Shown here: positions 1 to 10,785 of the stretch, one piece after another
How the letters are laid out: every line of letters starts with the position of its first letter
How positions within the stretch are numbered: position 1 is the stretch's first letter
The notes under the pieces: generated by a model
The model's input: the letters and a program-made list of their open reading frames with translations, nothing else
Database searches by the model: none
Told to the model about the DNA's origin: nothing
Program-made: the position numbers and the translations under genes
From: Lycorma delicatula
Lineage: Eukaryota > Arthropoda > Insecta > Hemiptera > Fulgoridae
DNA: 64,000 bases
Assembly: GCF_047948215.1 (NCBI RefSeq)
Contig: NC_134456.1
Span: 55,259,959-55,323,958 of the forward strand
Direction of reading: 5' to 3'

Positions 1-299
1 ACCTGGCCAAGCAGCCTCTTACTCTCAATCTGCGCAGTCTGGATAGCCGCGTCCACTGCACGACCACTTATAGCACCTCCACACGAATATCCAGAATCCG
101 TCAACTCGATTATCTTTTTCAATAGCTCAGTAAGCCAGAGAGATCACTCCTTTATCTCCAACTTCGTGTTGACATTCGCACCCATTAATTTTGCCAACTT
201 CGTGATCTGGACTACGACTTCCTCTAACGGCTGTTCATGCGAACACGCCTCACCCGATGCTACCTCTCTATCATCAGTTTCTTTCCTACGCCTTTTCAT
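1..299 (-). pseudogene. ORF1-like coding remnant, probably of a non-LTR retrotransposon
   Basis: Read on the minus strand from an ATG at 299, the frame begins with a basic run (MKRRRKE), continues through an acidic, helix-prone stretch (LEEVVVQITKLAKLMG) and stays codon-like to the window edge. It is interrupted once by TGA near 143. A second open stretch in another frame (about 490-371) is also basic and proline/arginine-rich. Such a charged protein with no enzymatic motif fits the ORF1 (gag-like) protein of an insect LINE. This is a guess from composition; no zinc knuckle is visible before the window ends. The gene would continue beyond base 1. Confidence 0.3.
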
Positions 300-321
300 C
301 AGCCGATCCAACGACCTACTC

Positions 322-355
322 GTTAATTAAATTGCTCTTAGGCAATTTAATTAAC
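322..355. repeat. Perfect 14-bp inverted repeat (hairpin)
   Basis: GTTAATTAAATTGC at 322-335 is followed by a 6-nt loop and its exact reverse complement at 342-355. It lies inside the ORF1-like remnant and introduces a stop in that frame, so it may be a small insertion or a local inverted duplication. Confidence 0.75.
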
Positions 356-555
356 ACTCTAGTTGCCACAGGTTACATCACAACAAAGGATACTCCTTCT
401 TCCTCGCGCGGCAAAAACTTCAATTGCTCTCTAACAGGTGACCTAGGCAGGCTCTTCCTCGGTCTGAACCCCTGTTTCTCTTCCATGCTCTTAACACCAG
501 CAAAATTACAATGTCACCTTGAACTCTTCACAAAAAGTATTTTTATTTAAATTCT

Positions 556-790
556 GACTTCAAAAACGTGTTCAGGGCTCAATTCCGCGTAAATTGAGTA
601 CCCACTTGTCACTTTTTGAGGGGTGGTATCAGTGGATCGGAGAGACCGAAAATGTATCCACCAAAATCCGAGGTCGGATTTGGGTGACGGGGGGTCGGTA
701 TTCGTCGAGATACTGTAGGATTCGGGTACGGATCAAAGAATTCGGAAGTTATAAAAAAAGGAAATTCCCCTTATAATTCACCTCTAACAC
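556..790. other. GC-richer segment, possible 5' UTR of the flanking LINE remnant
   Basis: G-rich on the plus strand, with runs such as GGGGTGG and ACGGGGGG, and clearly less AT-rich than the DNA that follows. It sits upstream (minus-strand sense) of the ORF1-like remnant, where a LINE 5' UTR/promoter would be. No motif proves this. Confidence 0.2.
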
Positions 791-800
791 TTAGAAAATT

Positions 801-880
801 TTGCCTGGTGAGTTGAGAAAAGTTGGAAAAGTCCAACTTTTGCCTGGTGAGTTGAGAAAAGTTGGAAAAGTCCAACTTTT
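801..880. repeat. Exact tandem duplication of a 39-bp unit with an internal palindrome
   Basis: Two head-to-tail copies start at 802 and 841 and are identical. Each contains AAAAGTTGGA, a 4-nt loop AAAG, then TCCAACTTTT, a perfect 10-bp dyad, so the pair can form two adjacent hairpins. Confidence 0.9.
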
Positions 881-1196
881 AGACGTAAACAACTGATGTC
901 ACTGATCTGCCTCAAATAAACAAATAACTTAGAAATTTTTTACTAAATTACCAGGTTATGTTGTCCTTTTATACACTGTTCCTTATGAAAGAATAAAATA
1001 CTTTTTGAAAAATCACAATAACTAATCAATCTGTCAACGAAAATTCTTAAAATTTCGCACACGTGTCCAGTAATAGTCTGCCAACATTTGCGTAATACGC
1101 AAGACAGAAAAGACAACCAAAAAATTTATCAAAATTAGCCAAAAACGCTGATCAGTATTCAGCACGTGTTACCACAGTATATTCACAAACTCGACT
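881..1196. other. AT-rich intergenic DNA
   Basis: No coding frame, repeat or RNA gene recognised. Confidence 0.5.
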
Positions 1197-1352
1197 CCTT
1201 CTTTGGTGGTAGAGTTTCAATTAATCACACTTCTCAGGACTGGTCGACCTGAGACTGTACAAGACTCTACTTCATTCACATTGATACATATCATCCTCAT
1301 TCGTTCTCTGAACTAATACCTTACGGTGGTTCCGGTGACTAAAAAAAAAAAA
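1197..1352 (+). mobile_element. 5'-truncated tRNA-derived SINE, body and tail
   Basis: The body (CTTTGGTGGT then TTTCAATTAATC, GACTGTACAAGACT, CATATCATCCT) and the tail (TAATACCTTACGGTGGTTCC followed by an A-run) match, in opposite orientation, the fuller SINE copy at 34490-34760. The tRNA-like head with A and B boxes is missing here. Confidence 0.65.
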
Positions 1353-2927
1353 AGAGAAAACGGGTTTACTCTCGCTCTTTATTACTCGTAAAAAACCAAA
1401 TCTAACAAAAAAAGAGGTTTTCAATTCATTTTTTGCTTGTTTATTTATGTCCGTGCCTTAAAATTCAGAAAATAGAAAAATAACTGTTTCATAAAGGAAT
1501 TTTCTTCAGTGTCACTAGCTAGGCTACATCGATTTTCATTACTATTAATTAGTTTCGATTGTTATAACATAGTAATGAATAGCGTGATATTTTTCAGGTA
1601 GTTTACTTATTTTTCCAGGAAACCGTAGAAAGTTAGCTGAAGTAAAAAAATTATGCAAATTCAAACATTTCAAACGGTCTTAGCTCACATTCAGTGATAG
1701 TTATTAAATGTCATTTCATATAAAGTCCTTTTTCAGATTTACCGACACTTAGATCTCTTATCTTACTACTTTTCTTTTGTATTTCGTTTATAATTATACG
1801 TATAATTTTTCTTCAAGCACTTTTAACATGTTTGAGAATTTTTTTTATGTCTACTTTTATTTTAAATAGAAAATAAAGTTAATAAATGCACAAAATTTAA
1901 AGAAATAATAACAATCCAAGAGTACCAAGTAAAAAGTAACCAATAACACGATCCTATTTATTTTTTTCAGTTTGTATTAATTCACCAGGTAAGCTTGAAG
2001 TGTATGAAAGAGGCTGTGATAGGCCAGGAAATTTAATCTTAACTTAAAGTGGACTTCTATGTTGGTGTTAAATTATAATCTTATGAATAGTAATATTTAA
2101 GTTAAGATTGTCTAAAAATTCAAATTCAAAGATAGTAGAGAAAGTATTAAACAATTTTTAATTTATCCTTGGTACAAAAAAATAATACCAAATTAAAGTG
2201 TAGGCGAAGAATAGTCACAGTCGCAAATTACCAATTTTATAGGAGAGTAATTTGAAAGTTTCCAAATTCTCTATCTTTCTTAACATATGTTTAAACTTTC
2301 CCATTTGTATTTTTTTTTAATTACGAGTTTATTATCTACTGATTCGAGTAATTTTCTTTTATTATAATTAGTAACACCGATGTTAAATAACTTTTTTAAA
2401 TTTTGAAACAGGTTCCTACTGATTGTAAAATATTTGTTTTCCACGTACGGTTCATAAGATATGTACAATTAATGTACAACTATTTCAAGTAATCAGAAAC
2501 TATTAGGTCAAGTACGATATAACATCAATAAGACTTAAGTTACTCCTTGCAATGTAAATTTATACACCTCATCTTTGAGGGCGTGAAATGCAATGTGGAA
2601 TACACTGGTTATTGTTGGTTTCATACAGAATGCTTCAAGGCGTCAGATGAAGCTTGATTTATTTAAATTAATATATTTACATTTTTTAAGATAAAATAAT
2701 TATAAATATTCATAAAACAAACAAGTTGCAAGTTACCACCTTGCGTAATTTAACTCTCCAAAATTCTTGGAGGACTCTCTGTCTTTGCCTTTCACCCGGA
2801 ACGTTAAAGAAATTATTTCAACTTAAAATATATATATAATGTAAATCCAAAACAGAGGTAGTAAAATACCTGGTAACATAAACTACCTTAGTAAATTACA
2901 ATATATAGTAGAATATATATATACATA
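1353..2927. other. AT-rich intergenic DNA
   Basis: Many A/T homopolymer runs. No coding frame or recognisable element; short frames here have no codon-like character. Confidence 0.5.
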
Positions 2928-3145
2928 CATCAGTTCGGATCAGACTTCACCTCCTTTTTTTTAACTTTCTTTTTATTTAAATATATTGATTTATTAATAA
3001 TTAAGAGGTTAATAGAAATTAATTAACCTCTGATTATAGAAAAAAAATTAGGATAAGTAATAATTCAGTAATAACAATAAAAAAAAATTATGAAAAAATA
3101 TCAGAGGTTATTAATGAAATAAAATTTTATGTACTTTTCATTAAA

Positions 3146-3187
<42 letters not shown>

Positions 3188-3265
3188 GTAATTTAATAGC
3201 CGTTGGTAAAAAGGTGTCAACAAAACAAGGAAGTGATTTGGTGTCCACATCAGATTTTTTTTTAC
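2928..3265 (+). repeat. Dispersed repeat tail with (TA)n microsatellite
   Basis: Related over most of its length to 57671-57935 (plus) and to 51315-51475 (minus). Shared blocks include the CATCAGTTC start, a T-run, the TTATTAATGAAATAAAATTTTA block, a (TA)n tract (here 3151-3183) and the closing CACATCAGATTT. It is the 3' portion of a longer family whose 5' portion is seen at 57221-57670. Confidence 0.6.
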
Positions 3266-4011
3266 AGTATTATCTGTTTTTAAGGATGTAGTATTTTTTC
3301 CATGTTTGGCCTAGCAATTTATTATTGGTTGTCTGTAAACTTAGAAGTGTTAATTAACTGTTTTATAGGAAGTAACATGTTGGATTTCTTAATTCCCTCC
3401 CTTAGATCTTAGATTTTAAAGAGAAATTATTCTCTTAGTCACATTTTGTGTTAAAAAATAATTTGAATTACTAAGCCTGAGATTACAGCAATCTAGCCAC
3501 AATTATTATACAATCTTTTTGGTTAAATAATTCAAATTTCACTTTAGGAACAAACTGAAAAATACTTGAGATTAGTTATGTTTTTAATTTGTCAAAAAAT
3601 TGCCTTTTTATTTTACTTTCAAAGAAAGCAACAATGTACGGTATCTTACTAAAAGAAAAAAACAAATCAAAAATATGACTACAGAAGCTGTATTGGTACA
3701 TTAACTTTTTCAACCTTCTTAATATAAATAATATAGCTTGTTTTTTTTCAAAATATATATCATTGAGGGGACAGAACAGTATACAAACATGTAAGATTTA
3801 GGTAAAGGAAATTTTGGCACAGAGCTCAATATAGGGTGGTAGGATTTAGGTACTTCGTGTTTGTTGGTATAACGTAAGGTGCAGAGTTTACATGGTCTCT
3901 GCTCTACGATAGAACAACAAATACTTCTCTGTGAAAAGCACCGGGGTGAAACTTCTTGTTATAAATTGACCTTACCCGGAAAGTTTTCTGTCAACAAAAT
4001 TGGACAACCTC
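3266..4011. other. AT-rich intergenic DNA
   Basis: Nothing recognised. Confidence 0.5.
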
Positions 4012-4136
4012 AAATTTTTTTTTTCTTGATGATTTCGCCACATGAGTTTCAAGCTCGTGGAATATGGAAATGGAATTTTGTAACGTATGAAAAATGCCAT
4101 GCCGGACCGGGATTCGAAACCGGTACCTCTGGATAA
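4012..4136 (-). mobile_element. tRNA-derived SINE fragment (head type 2, tail variant b)
   Basis: On the minus strand a pol III B-box-like sequence (GGTTTCGAATCCC, about 4109-4121) is followed by GGCATGGCATTTT and CGTTACAAA, as in the copy at 10621. The 3' tail then differs (GAAACTCATGTGGCGAAATC before an A-run). The T-loop arm CCGG-TTTCGAAT-CCGG is still visible. The A box is not convincing, so the copy is 5' truncated. Confidence 0.6.
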
Positions 4137-4479
4137 TTTTATGTTACTTGTCATCAGATTTGGTTTTTGTTTCTCAAAAATGGTTTTTTAAACACAAAAA
4201 TAGCATTCTTAAAAAGCATAAACTGAAATGAATTTACACTTAATGATGGAAAACCCTGTCTCAAAAAATTAAAACTATTTTTTGTACTATATTTATGTAC
4301 TATGTCTTTTGAAAATACGTGAATTTAAATTTCAAGAATATTAAACATTTTCCAGTAATCAAACTAAAGGATTGCACTTCATATAGTCTGTGTTTTTATG
4401 CTGTAAGATATTTACAGTTTTACCGTTTTTTATTGATTTTGTGGGTCGATGTTCCATTTATAACTTCTCATTATAAAGT
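4137..4479. other. AT-rich intergenic DNA
   Basis: Nothing recognised. Confidence 0.45.
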
Positions 4480-5617
4480 TACCGTATTTATTCGAGTACC
4501 CCCCGCTACGATTAGCCCCGCACCACGATTTTTCGGACCGAAAATCGAAAAAAATATCGAATATATACCGGTATTTTCAAGTGCAACAGATATGATAAAA
4601 AAATACGTAAATACGAAAACATTCACAAAGTAAAACATTTAATTAGTTCATTTAAATTACAATATTAATTACCGTAAGTACTAGTTTAGTTCAGAATCAG
4701 TAGGCCAGTAAAACGAAAAGAAAGTATCGTGTTGAAAAGGATTATTTCAATACACGTTTTAATATGGGATTTTATTTTTAATTAATCACTGTCACTGTCA
4801 ATGTCTGTAGGAGAGTTACCACGTAGTCTCCACGTCGCTCTGCCAAACGTCTTCACCACCATCAAGTTCATTAGATATTCCGCATTTTTTAAAACTTTTC
4901 CTTACTAATTCCTTGGAAATCCATTCCCAAGCATCTTTTTAGCCAAACAGAAATCTGGGCGTTTGATTCTTCCTGTAGGCGTGAGAAAAATATGTTCATC
5001 AGCCATCCATTTACTGTACAGTTGTTTTAATGCAGATTTGAACGGTTTATTAATGCAGACATCTAGTGGTTGCACTTCTATAACCCGCAGTTTTTCATTT
5101 ACTGTAAAAGATCGTAGACGCTGTCCTTTTGTACTCATTTTAATGCCGTAATTAAAATAAATCACCGTATTAAACTTTACAAGATAAACTAAACAGATAA
5201 AATGTATATAACCGTCCATATATACAAACAGTACAATGACTATGACGAATAGACAAGACGACGATGGGTAACTGATACTGTATCTGTAGTGTCATTAGTA
5301 CCTGATGCAGCCTATACAGAATGAATCAGTTTTATAAAAATACTGTAACTTCATTCCTATCGATAATATGAACAGGATGTTAATAATTAAGGATGTATTC
5401 TGTATAAGCGGCATCCGGTATTGATAAACGAAAGCGTAATGTTACTACATTTTTGTGATGTTAGGTACATTTTTGTGAATTTAGGTACTTGTAAGAAAAC
5501 GTTTACATTACATAAATTATCCTGGCTAAAGACTATGTTTCAAGTAAGCCCCACACCCTTATTTTTTCTCTCCAATTCCAAGAAAAATGTGCGGGGGGTA
5601 CTCGAATAAGTACGGTA
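4480..5617 (-). mobile_element. Internally deleted pogo/Tigger-like DNA transposon with terminal inverted repeats
   Basis: TA at 4480-4481 is followed by a 25-bp terminal repeat (4482-4506). Its inverted copy lies at 5591-5615, with one mismatch in the TTCGAGTACCCCCC-containing sequence, and is followed by TA at 5616-5617. This is the architecture of the Tc1/mariner-pogo superfamily with TA target duplication. The interior encodes only the C-terminal part of a pogo-type transposase on the minus strand. At about 1.1 kb the element is much shorter than an autonomous pogo, so it is a deletion derivative that would depend on transposase supplied elsewhere. Confidence 0.75.
4905..5110 (-). pseudogene. 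C-terminal fragment of pogo/Tigger-type transposase (DDE family)
   Basis: The minus-strand peptide contains the family's C-terminal signature: LDVCINKPFK, then LYSKWMAD and LTPTGRIKRP. In pogo/Tigger/jerky-type proteins this follows the last catalytic acidic residue. The CENP-B-like DNA-binding domain and most of the DDE core are absent, so the fragment is not functional. The open frame extends upstream to about 5219, but those residues do not resemble the family. It lies inside matched terminal repeats, so the call does not rest on the peptide alone. Confidence 0.7.
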
Positions 5618-8600
5618 ATCTTTACAAAAAAATAAAAAGAATTGCAACTTATTTAATATTTACAAAAATTAATTATCCTTTGCTAAACAAATAAAAGTAC
5701 TAAAGCCATAATACTCAAATAATGAACGACTGATATAAATAAATAACAGATCTCACAGCTAGAAAATCCAGATTCCGTAAGAAGAATGTAACTTGAAGAA
5801 TTTAAGGAGGATGTAACTGTTCACCTAAGTTCATTCTCTAAATCATTCTTAATTTTTGTATTCTACTTTTACTAAAATATAAATATTAATAATGATCCCG
5901 AAAAATTAGTAAAAAAGAAAAAATAATCTGCCTAAATCAGAGCACCTTTGGGCCGCCATATCAAAAATCGTGTCACTTTTGTATTTATCCTTAAATTACC
6001 TATGTGCATACACAGAAATCAAATGGAAATCTAAAAAAAAAAATCCGTCTCATAATTTGTGTACATCCTGTTTTTGTGATTACACTAACACTAAATTTTA
6101 TTTAGTATTAATTTTATTTATTTATTTTTTATTTTTTGCTGTGGTAGTAGGGGAATTGTTTATTTAATTGTATGATCCCCTTCTTAATTATTTCCATATT
6201 CTCAACATATGGAGTGTGACAGATAATATTAATCGATAAAGAGGTTCTTTAAGGAATAAAATCTCTTCATTCTACAAAAATAGTAGGCTAAGAATTAATT
6301 AATGCAAACACAGTTGTAAAAAATAAAATTTTTAATAAATAAACGTCTAAAAATAAAATATAACAATTTAAACATAAAGTTTTATGTTTATGAGATTATA
6401 GACTAATCTTACAAAAATGTCATACGTCTTATTTTAGGTTTTCATTTTTGAAAATTTAAGATATGAAAGTTTTTAAACCTTTTAATTAAGCTTAAAAAAT
6501 TATAATTTTTTAAAAAATATTTTTATTTATCTTTTTATATTTATTTTGTGAAATTCGTCTGAAAGTAAGTGCTTTATTTTGAAGTTATTAGGTAAATACG
6601 ATTATATAGTTTACGTAAATTGTCATAAACTGGAAGTGGTGAAGTAAATAAGTGACAATTGTGTAACGAGTCGAGCAAAGTGGAAAATATTTTTCAAAAA
6701 AAAAATTGTATAATAAGATCAACAAGGCGCTGCAGCTGCAGCTGCGTCGTCTGTTGCTATAGAAACGAGAGAGACTGGCGCCAATTTAGTCTAGACAGAC
6801 TGGAATTAATGCGAAAATGTATTGTAGTACAAAATACGGGACATACTGTAATGGAGTATACCGTTTGCTTTCGGAGTTCACTCTATTTGTTTTATTTGGT
6901 AAGGAAATAAAAAAAAAGCGCACAGAAAAAGAAATTATTTTTCTGCGCTGTATCGATTAACTTCACCATACATGGGTATATATTTGTAGTCCTCCGTTAT
7001 TGTGGGAGAATCCAATAACCTATTGGCATTAGCTTTAGTTTTGTTCATTTCATTTAAAAACCCTTCAGAATAATGCAATAATATTAAATGCTTTTTTTTT
7101 TTAGTGTTTGTGTATGTGTGAGTATCTATATCTAGGGAATCAAAACTTAGAAAAGATTAATTTCTAAAATGCATATTTGATCCAACCGTAATAAATTAAA
7201 GTAATGATCCCGACAAATTAGTGAAAAAGAAAAAATAATTTACCTAAAAAAATAATTTACCTAAATAAGAGCAAGATATATTATTACACAGTTCAAGACA
7301 TAAACATTTTTTTGTTTTATTTTATAATTAAGATTAAAATGCGTGTTTTTTATTGCATGTTTTTTTTGTTTCCCTATACACACACACGCGCGGGCGCGAA
7401 CGCACATACGCGAACCCGTGATACGTGTATGTATCTTGCCATGTATTTAACCAGAGAAATTATTGACAAAATTTGTTTTTCCGAACTGTAATTTGTTAAT
7501 TTTTGCTATTCTAAATTAATTATTACGGCTGGATCAAACATGCATTTGAGAAATATAATTGTAAATTAATTTGTCCAAAATTTTACATGTTAGGGCAGTA
7601 GGTACATCTGTTATTCGAAATTAATGAACATTAATTTTAGATTTCTGTTAATGATATCTGAATATTAAACCAGAAACTGAAAATCATTCTGATTTAATAA
7701 CTGTAATGTACTAGCTCTTGTGCTGTGATGGTTCCCTCATAGGTGTGTTACCTATGGTAATACAATCTACTAATCGTAGGTAATTAAAACAAGATGACTT
7801 CAAAAAATATCTCCTATTCTTCAAGCAGGTAATAATTTATGTTATTCGAAAATTGCTGCGTATCTAAGTTATCAATTGATGTACATCCTCCTTAAATTTC
7901 TAATACATTTAAAATTTAAACATTCAAATTGATATTGATATCTGTGCTTATATGATTAAAAAAAAGAAGAAAAGTATTTTAATAGCTACAGCTTTATGGT
8001 TGATAAATGTCTGAAATATTTATATAAAATAAGTAAATTCTAAAAAATATAAATAAATATCAATATAAAAAATATAATTATGTACTTATCAATCCTAACG
8101 TGCGAAATTGCTCAGAATAATTGGTTTAGAATTAATCAGAAGTAGAGTAATTAATAAAATCTGATATTTATTTGTTTGTAGGAAGGAAATAAAAATGTTT
8201 TATGCCGGCTTTCATAATTGGGTCCTCTATTTTTTCTTTTACATCTGAATGATATTTCAAATACAGAATATATAAATAACGGTGAGATATCCTAGAACGC
8301 AATTGGGACTTGCTTGATAGTTTCTGGCAAAATTAAAAATTATCATTAATTTTTTGTCTATTGGTGCATGAAAAAAACAATTCACTTTCTCCTCAAAAAT
8401 GTATTAAATATTAACAAAATTTATTAAATAATTTGTTTTAAAAACTAATGGTAAAATTGGATTACTTAACACTCTGCAATACATTTGATCTGAATAGAGT
8501 AACTTCATTAAAGTTTTAGGGAATAATTTTTAGTCACCTTTGTAAAAATGGAAGGAGAATATCTTCTATTCGCTGTCTATTCCGTAAAAAACAATTGAGG

Positions 8601-9683
8601 TGTGAAAGAAACATTTTAAAGATGGTGAACTCTGCCTGTGATCAATTCATTTGCAAGTACGGTATAATCCTTTGGGATAATTCAATAGAATTCCAGTGAA
8701 TACTGAAACTAAAAATAGGCCGTATAAAGTATGTTTAGTTTGGCTTATCGGGCCCACAGCGCAAGTTGTTTTATCCAGCTACAATCTCTAACAATCCGTA
8801 CACTTTTAATATGGAACGTTGTAAAAGGTTTTTTAATAATAAATGGTGGTTTATGAATGATCTTTTTCCTCAACTAAATTTACGGAAAAGAACTGTCTAG
8901 GTCTCTCGATTTCATGTAGTCATATATATTCTCAAAAAAAATAACTTCTTTTTATTCCGTTATATGTTTTTGACAAAAAACATATAACATATATTCCCTA
9001 TAAACATTCCCTATAAACATATATTCCCTCTATCGAGGGAAATACATGAAATTCACTATGAAAAGCAATTTCTGAAAAATTTAAAAAGAAAATTTTTTCG
9101 TGTTGCTCAGTATACAATGGAAAAATTACTGGATGACTAATGGAATAGTGTTTTCTATGTTCTATCTTATTTATTACTATTTTGTAATAATAGTATTTAA
9201 ATGTTTTCGTTGAAACTTGTGAACACTTCAGCCTAATAAACAAGTTCAAGAAGTTTATTATTTACGCCAATAGATTCTTTCCATTATCAAATATTTTTCA
9301 GTATTGTTGCTAATATTTACGAATTTATTGGACTGACATAAGAATTTCTCGATAATTAATATTAATTAATATACACTGCTTTGAAATATCAAAAAGTAAA
9401 TTCTTGTTTATTTTGCTTTATTATGGTTAATCTCTTTCAAATTTAATGTTGTCAGAGGGGTAAAAAATGTCATGAGAACTAACTATTAACCGAATCAATC
9501 GAATCATTTAATAGTTATTTTTTTATTAACATTAAAATGATATTATAAAATTCTGTAGTTATTTACAAAATTTTTTTATAATTTACAAAAACATTATTTC
9601 TTATCTGAAATAAATATTATATTTTAATTATATTTTTAAAAATTCTTGTTTTTTATTATTTTTCATATTGTTACTTAGTTTTA
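5618..9683. other. Long AT-rich stretch without recognised genes
   Basis: Mostly A/T-rich sequence. Local oddities: a GC-rich CTGCAGCTGCAGCTGCG patch near 6729-6746; an imperfect hairpin at 6917-6951 (AGCGC...AGAAAAA paired with TTTTTCTGCGCT); a CA/CG-rich tract at 7378-7420; and a short direct repeat of an ATTCCCTATAAAC-type unit near 8993-9028. Small open frames here show no conserved motif. Confidence 0.5.
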
Positions 9684-10200
9684 CTTTTTTGAAAGTGTAT
9701 GTTTGGAGTGTCGCTTAACATTAAAGTGTCGCTTTAACATTCTCCTATAGCACCACATTTCTAAAGCTTCTAATCTTTTCTTCTCACATACTCCGATTGT
9801 CCAAGTTTCACTTCCATATACAATCGGAGTATGTGAGAAGAAAAGATTAGAAGCTTTAGAAATGTGGTGCTATAGGAGAATGTTAAAAATCAGATGGGTG
9901 GATAAAGTGACAAATGAAGAGGTATTGCGGCAAATAGATGAAGAAAGAAGCATTTGGAAAAATATAGTTAAAAGAAGAGACAGACTTATAGGCCACATAC
10001 TAAGGCATCCTGGAATAGTCGCTTTAATATTGGAAGCACAGGTAGAAGGGAAAAATTGTGTAGGCAGGCCACGTTTGGAATATGTAAAACAAATTGTTAG
10101 GGATGTAGGATGTAGAGGATATACTGAAATGAAACGACTAGCACTATATAGGGAATCTTGGAGAGCTGCATCAAACCAGTCAAATAACTGAAGACAAAAA
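9684..10200 (+). mobile_element. Rearranged 3' copy of the RTE-like LINE
   Basis: The sequence matches the 3' end of the LINE at 60733-63475. It begins with plus-strand LINE sequence (9684-9715), switches to an inverted LINE segment (about 9733-9820), then returns to the plus strand to the LINE 3' end (CTGAAGAC plus A-run) at about 10200. From 9862 it encodes the LINE's last ~109 residues uninterrupted (WCYRRMLKIRWVDK through RESWRAASNQSN), with no RT motifs. The inverted segment creates a perfect fold-back. Dead on arrival, but well preserved. Confidence 0.85.
9733..9887. repeat. Perfect 68-bp inverted repeat with 19-nt spacer
   Basis: 9733-9800 is the exact reverse complement of 9820-9887, and 9801-9819 forms the loop. 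Both arms are LINE 3' coding sequence. A transcript would fold into a long perfect hairpin. Confidence 0.9.
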
Positions 10201-10620
10201 AAACAACTTTTTTAGTGTTTTATTATTAAGTTCATTGAGTATATTGAAAAGAACAATATAAATTGTTGTTTGGTATTGATAAGGAGATAATTATTAAAGA
10301 TGAATTTGAAATTGATGACTATGTAAGATTTAAATAAAGATTGAAAAAGATTTTTATTGGGTTTTTTTATTCCTGGAATTGGTCTTAAGATTAGTGATCT
10401 AATTACACAAGCCTGCGATGGTTGTGTTGTTTATTTTTTGGTAATCGATTCTTATGTATTTTTTAGCGCTGAATCGGAAAATAACCTTCAATTTTTCCAT
10501 CACATCAGAATTTTTTGCAAATCGCAAATTTCAAAATTTTTTAAAAGTTAAAAAATTGTGAAAATGTGATACAATAAAGTAGATATAACAACGAATATTT
10601 TGTAATAAATTAAAATAATA
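10201..10620. other. AT-rich intergenic DNA
   Basis: Nothing recognised. Confidence 0.45.
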
Positions 10621-10785
10621 TGTTCGCCGGCTTCCGTGGCACGAGTGGTAACGTCGTAGCCTGTCATCCCAGGTTCGAATCCCGGTCAGGCATGGCATTT
10701 TCACACACGTTACAAATAATTCATCTCATCCTCTGAAGTAATACCTAATGGTGGTCCCGGAGGTTAAACAAGAAAGAAAAAAAAA
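10621..10785 (+). mobile_element. tRNA-derived SINE (head type 2, tail variant a)
   Basis: A pol III internal promoter is visible: A-box-like TGGCACGAGTGG at 10637-10648 and a perfect B box GGTTCGAATCC at 10672-10682. A short body (CATGGCATTTT, CGTTACAAA) follows, then the tail GTAATACCTAATGGTGGTCC and an A-rich end. The tail is the one used by the different-headed SINE copies at 1197 and 34490. Length (~165 bp) is ordinary for an insect SINE. A functional tRNA is unlikely because the acceptor and T stems pair poorly. Confidence 0.8.

Noticed and set aside
10621..10690. Possible functional tRNA gene
   Set aside because: A and B boxes are good, but the acceptor and T stems do not pair properly and a SINE body and tail follow directly.
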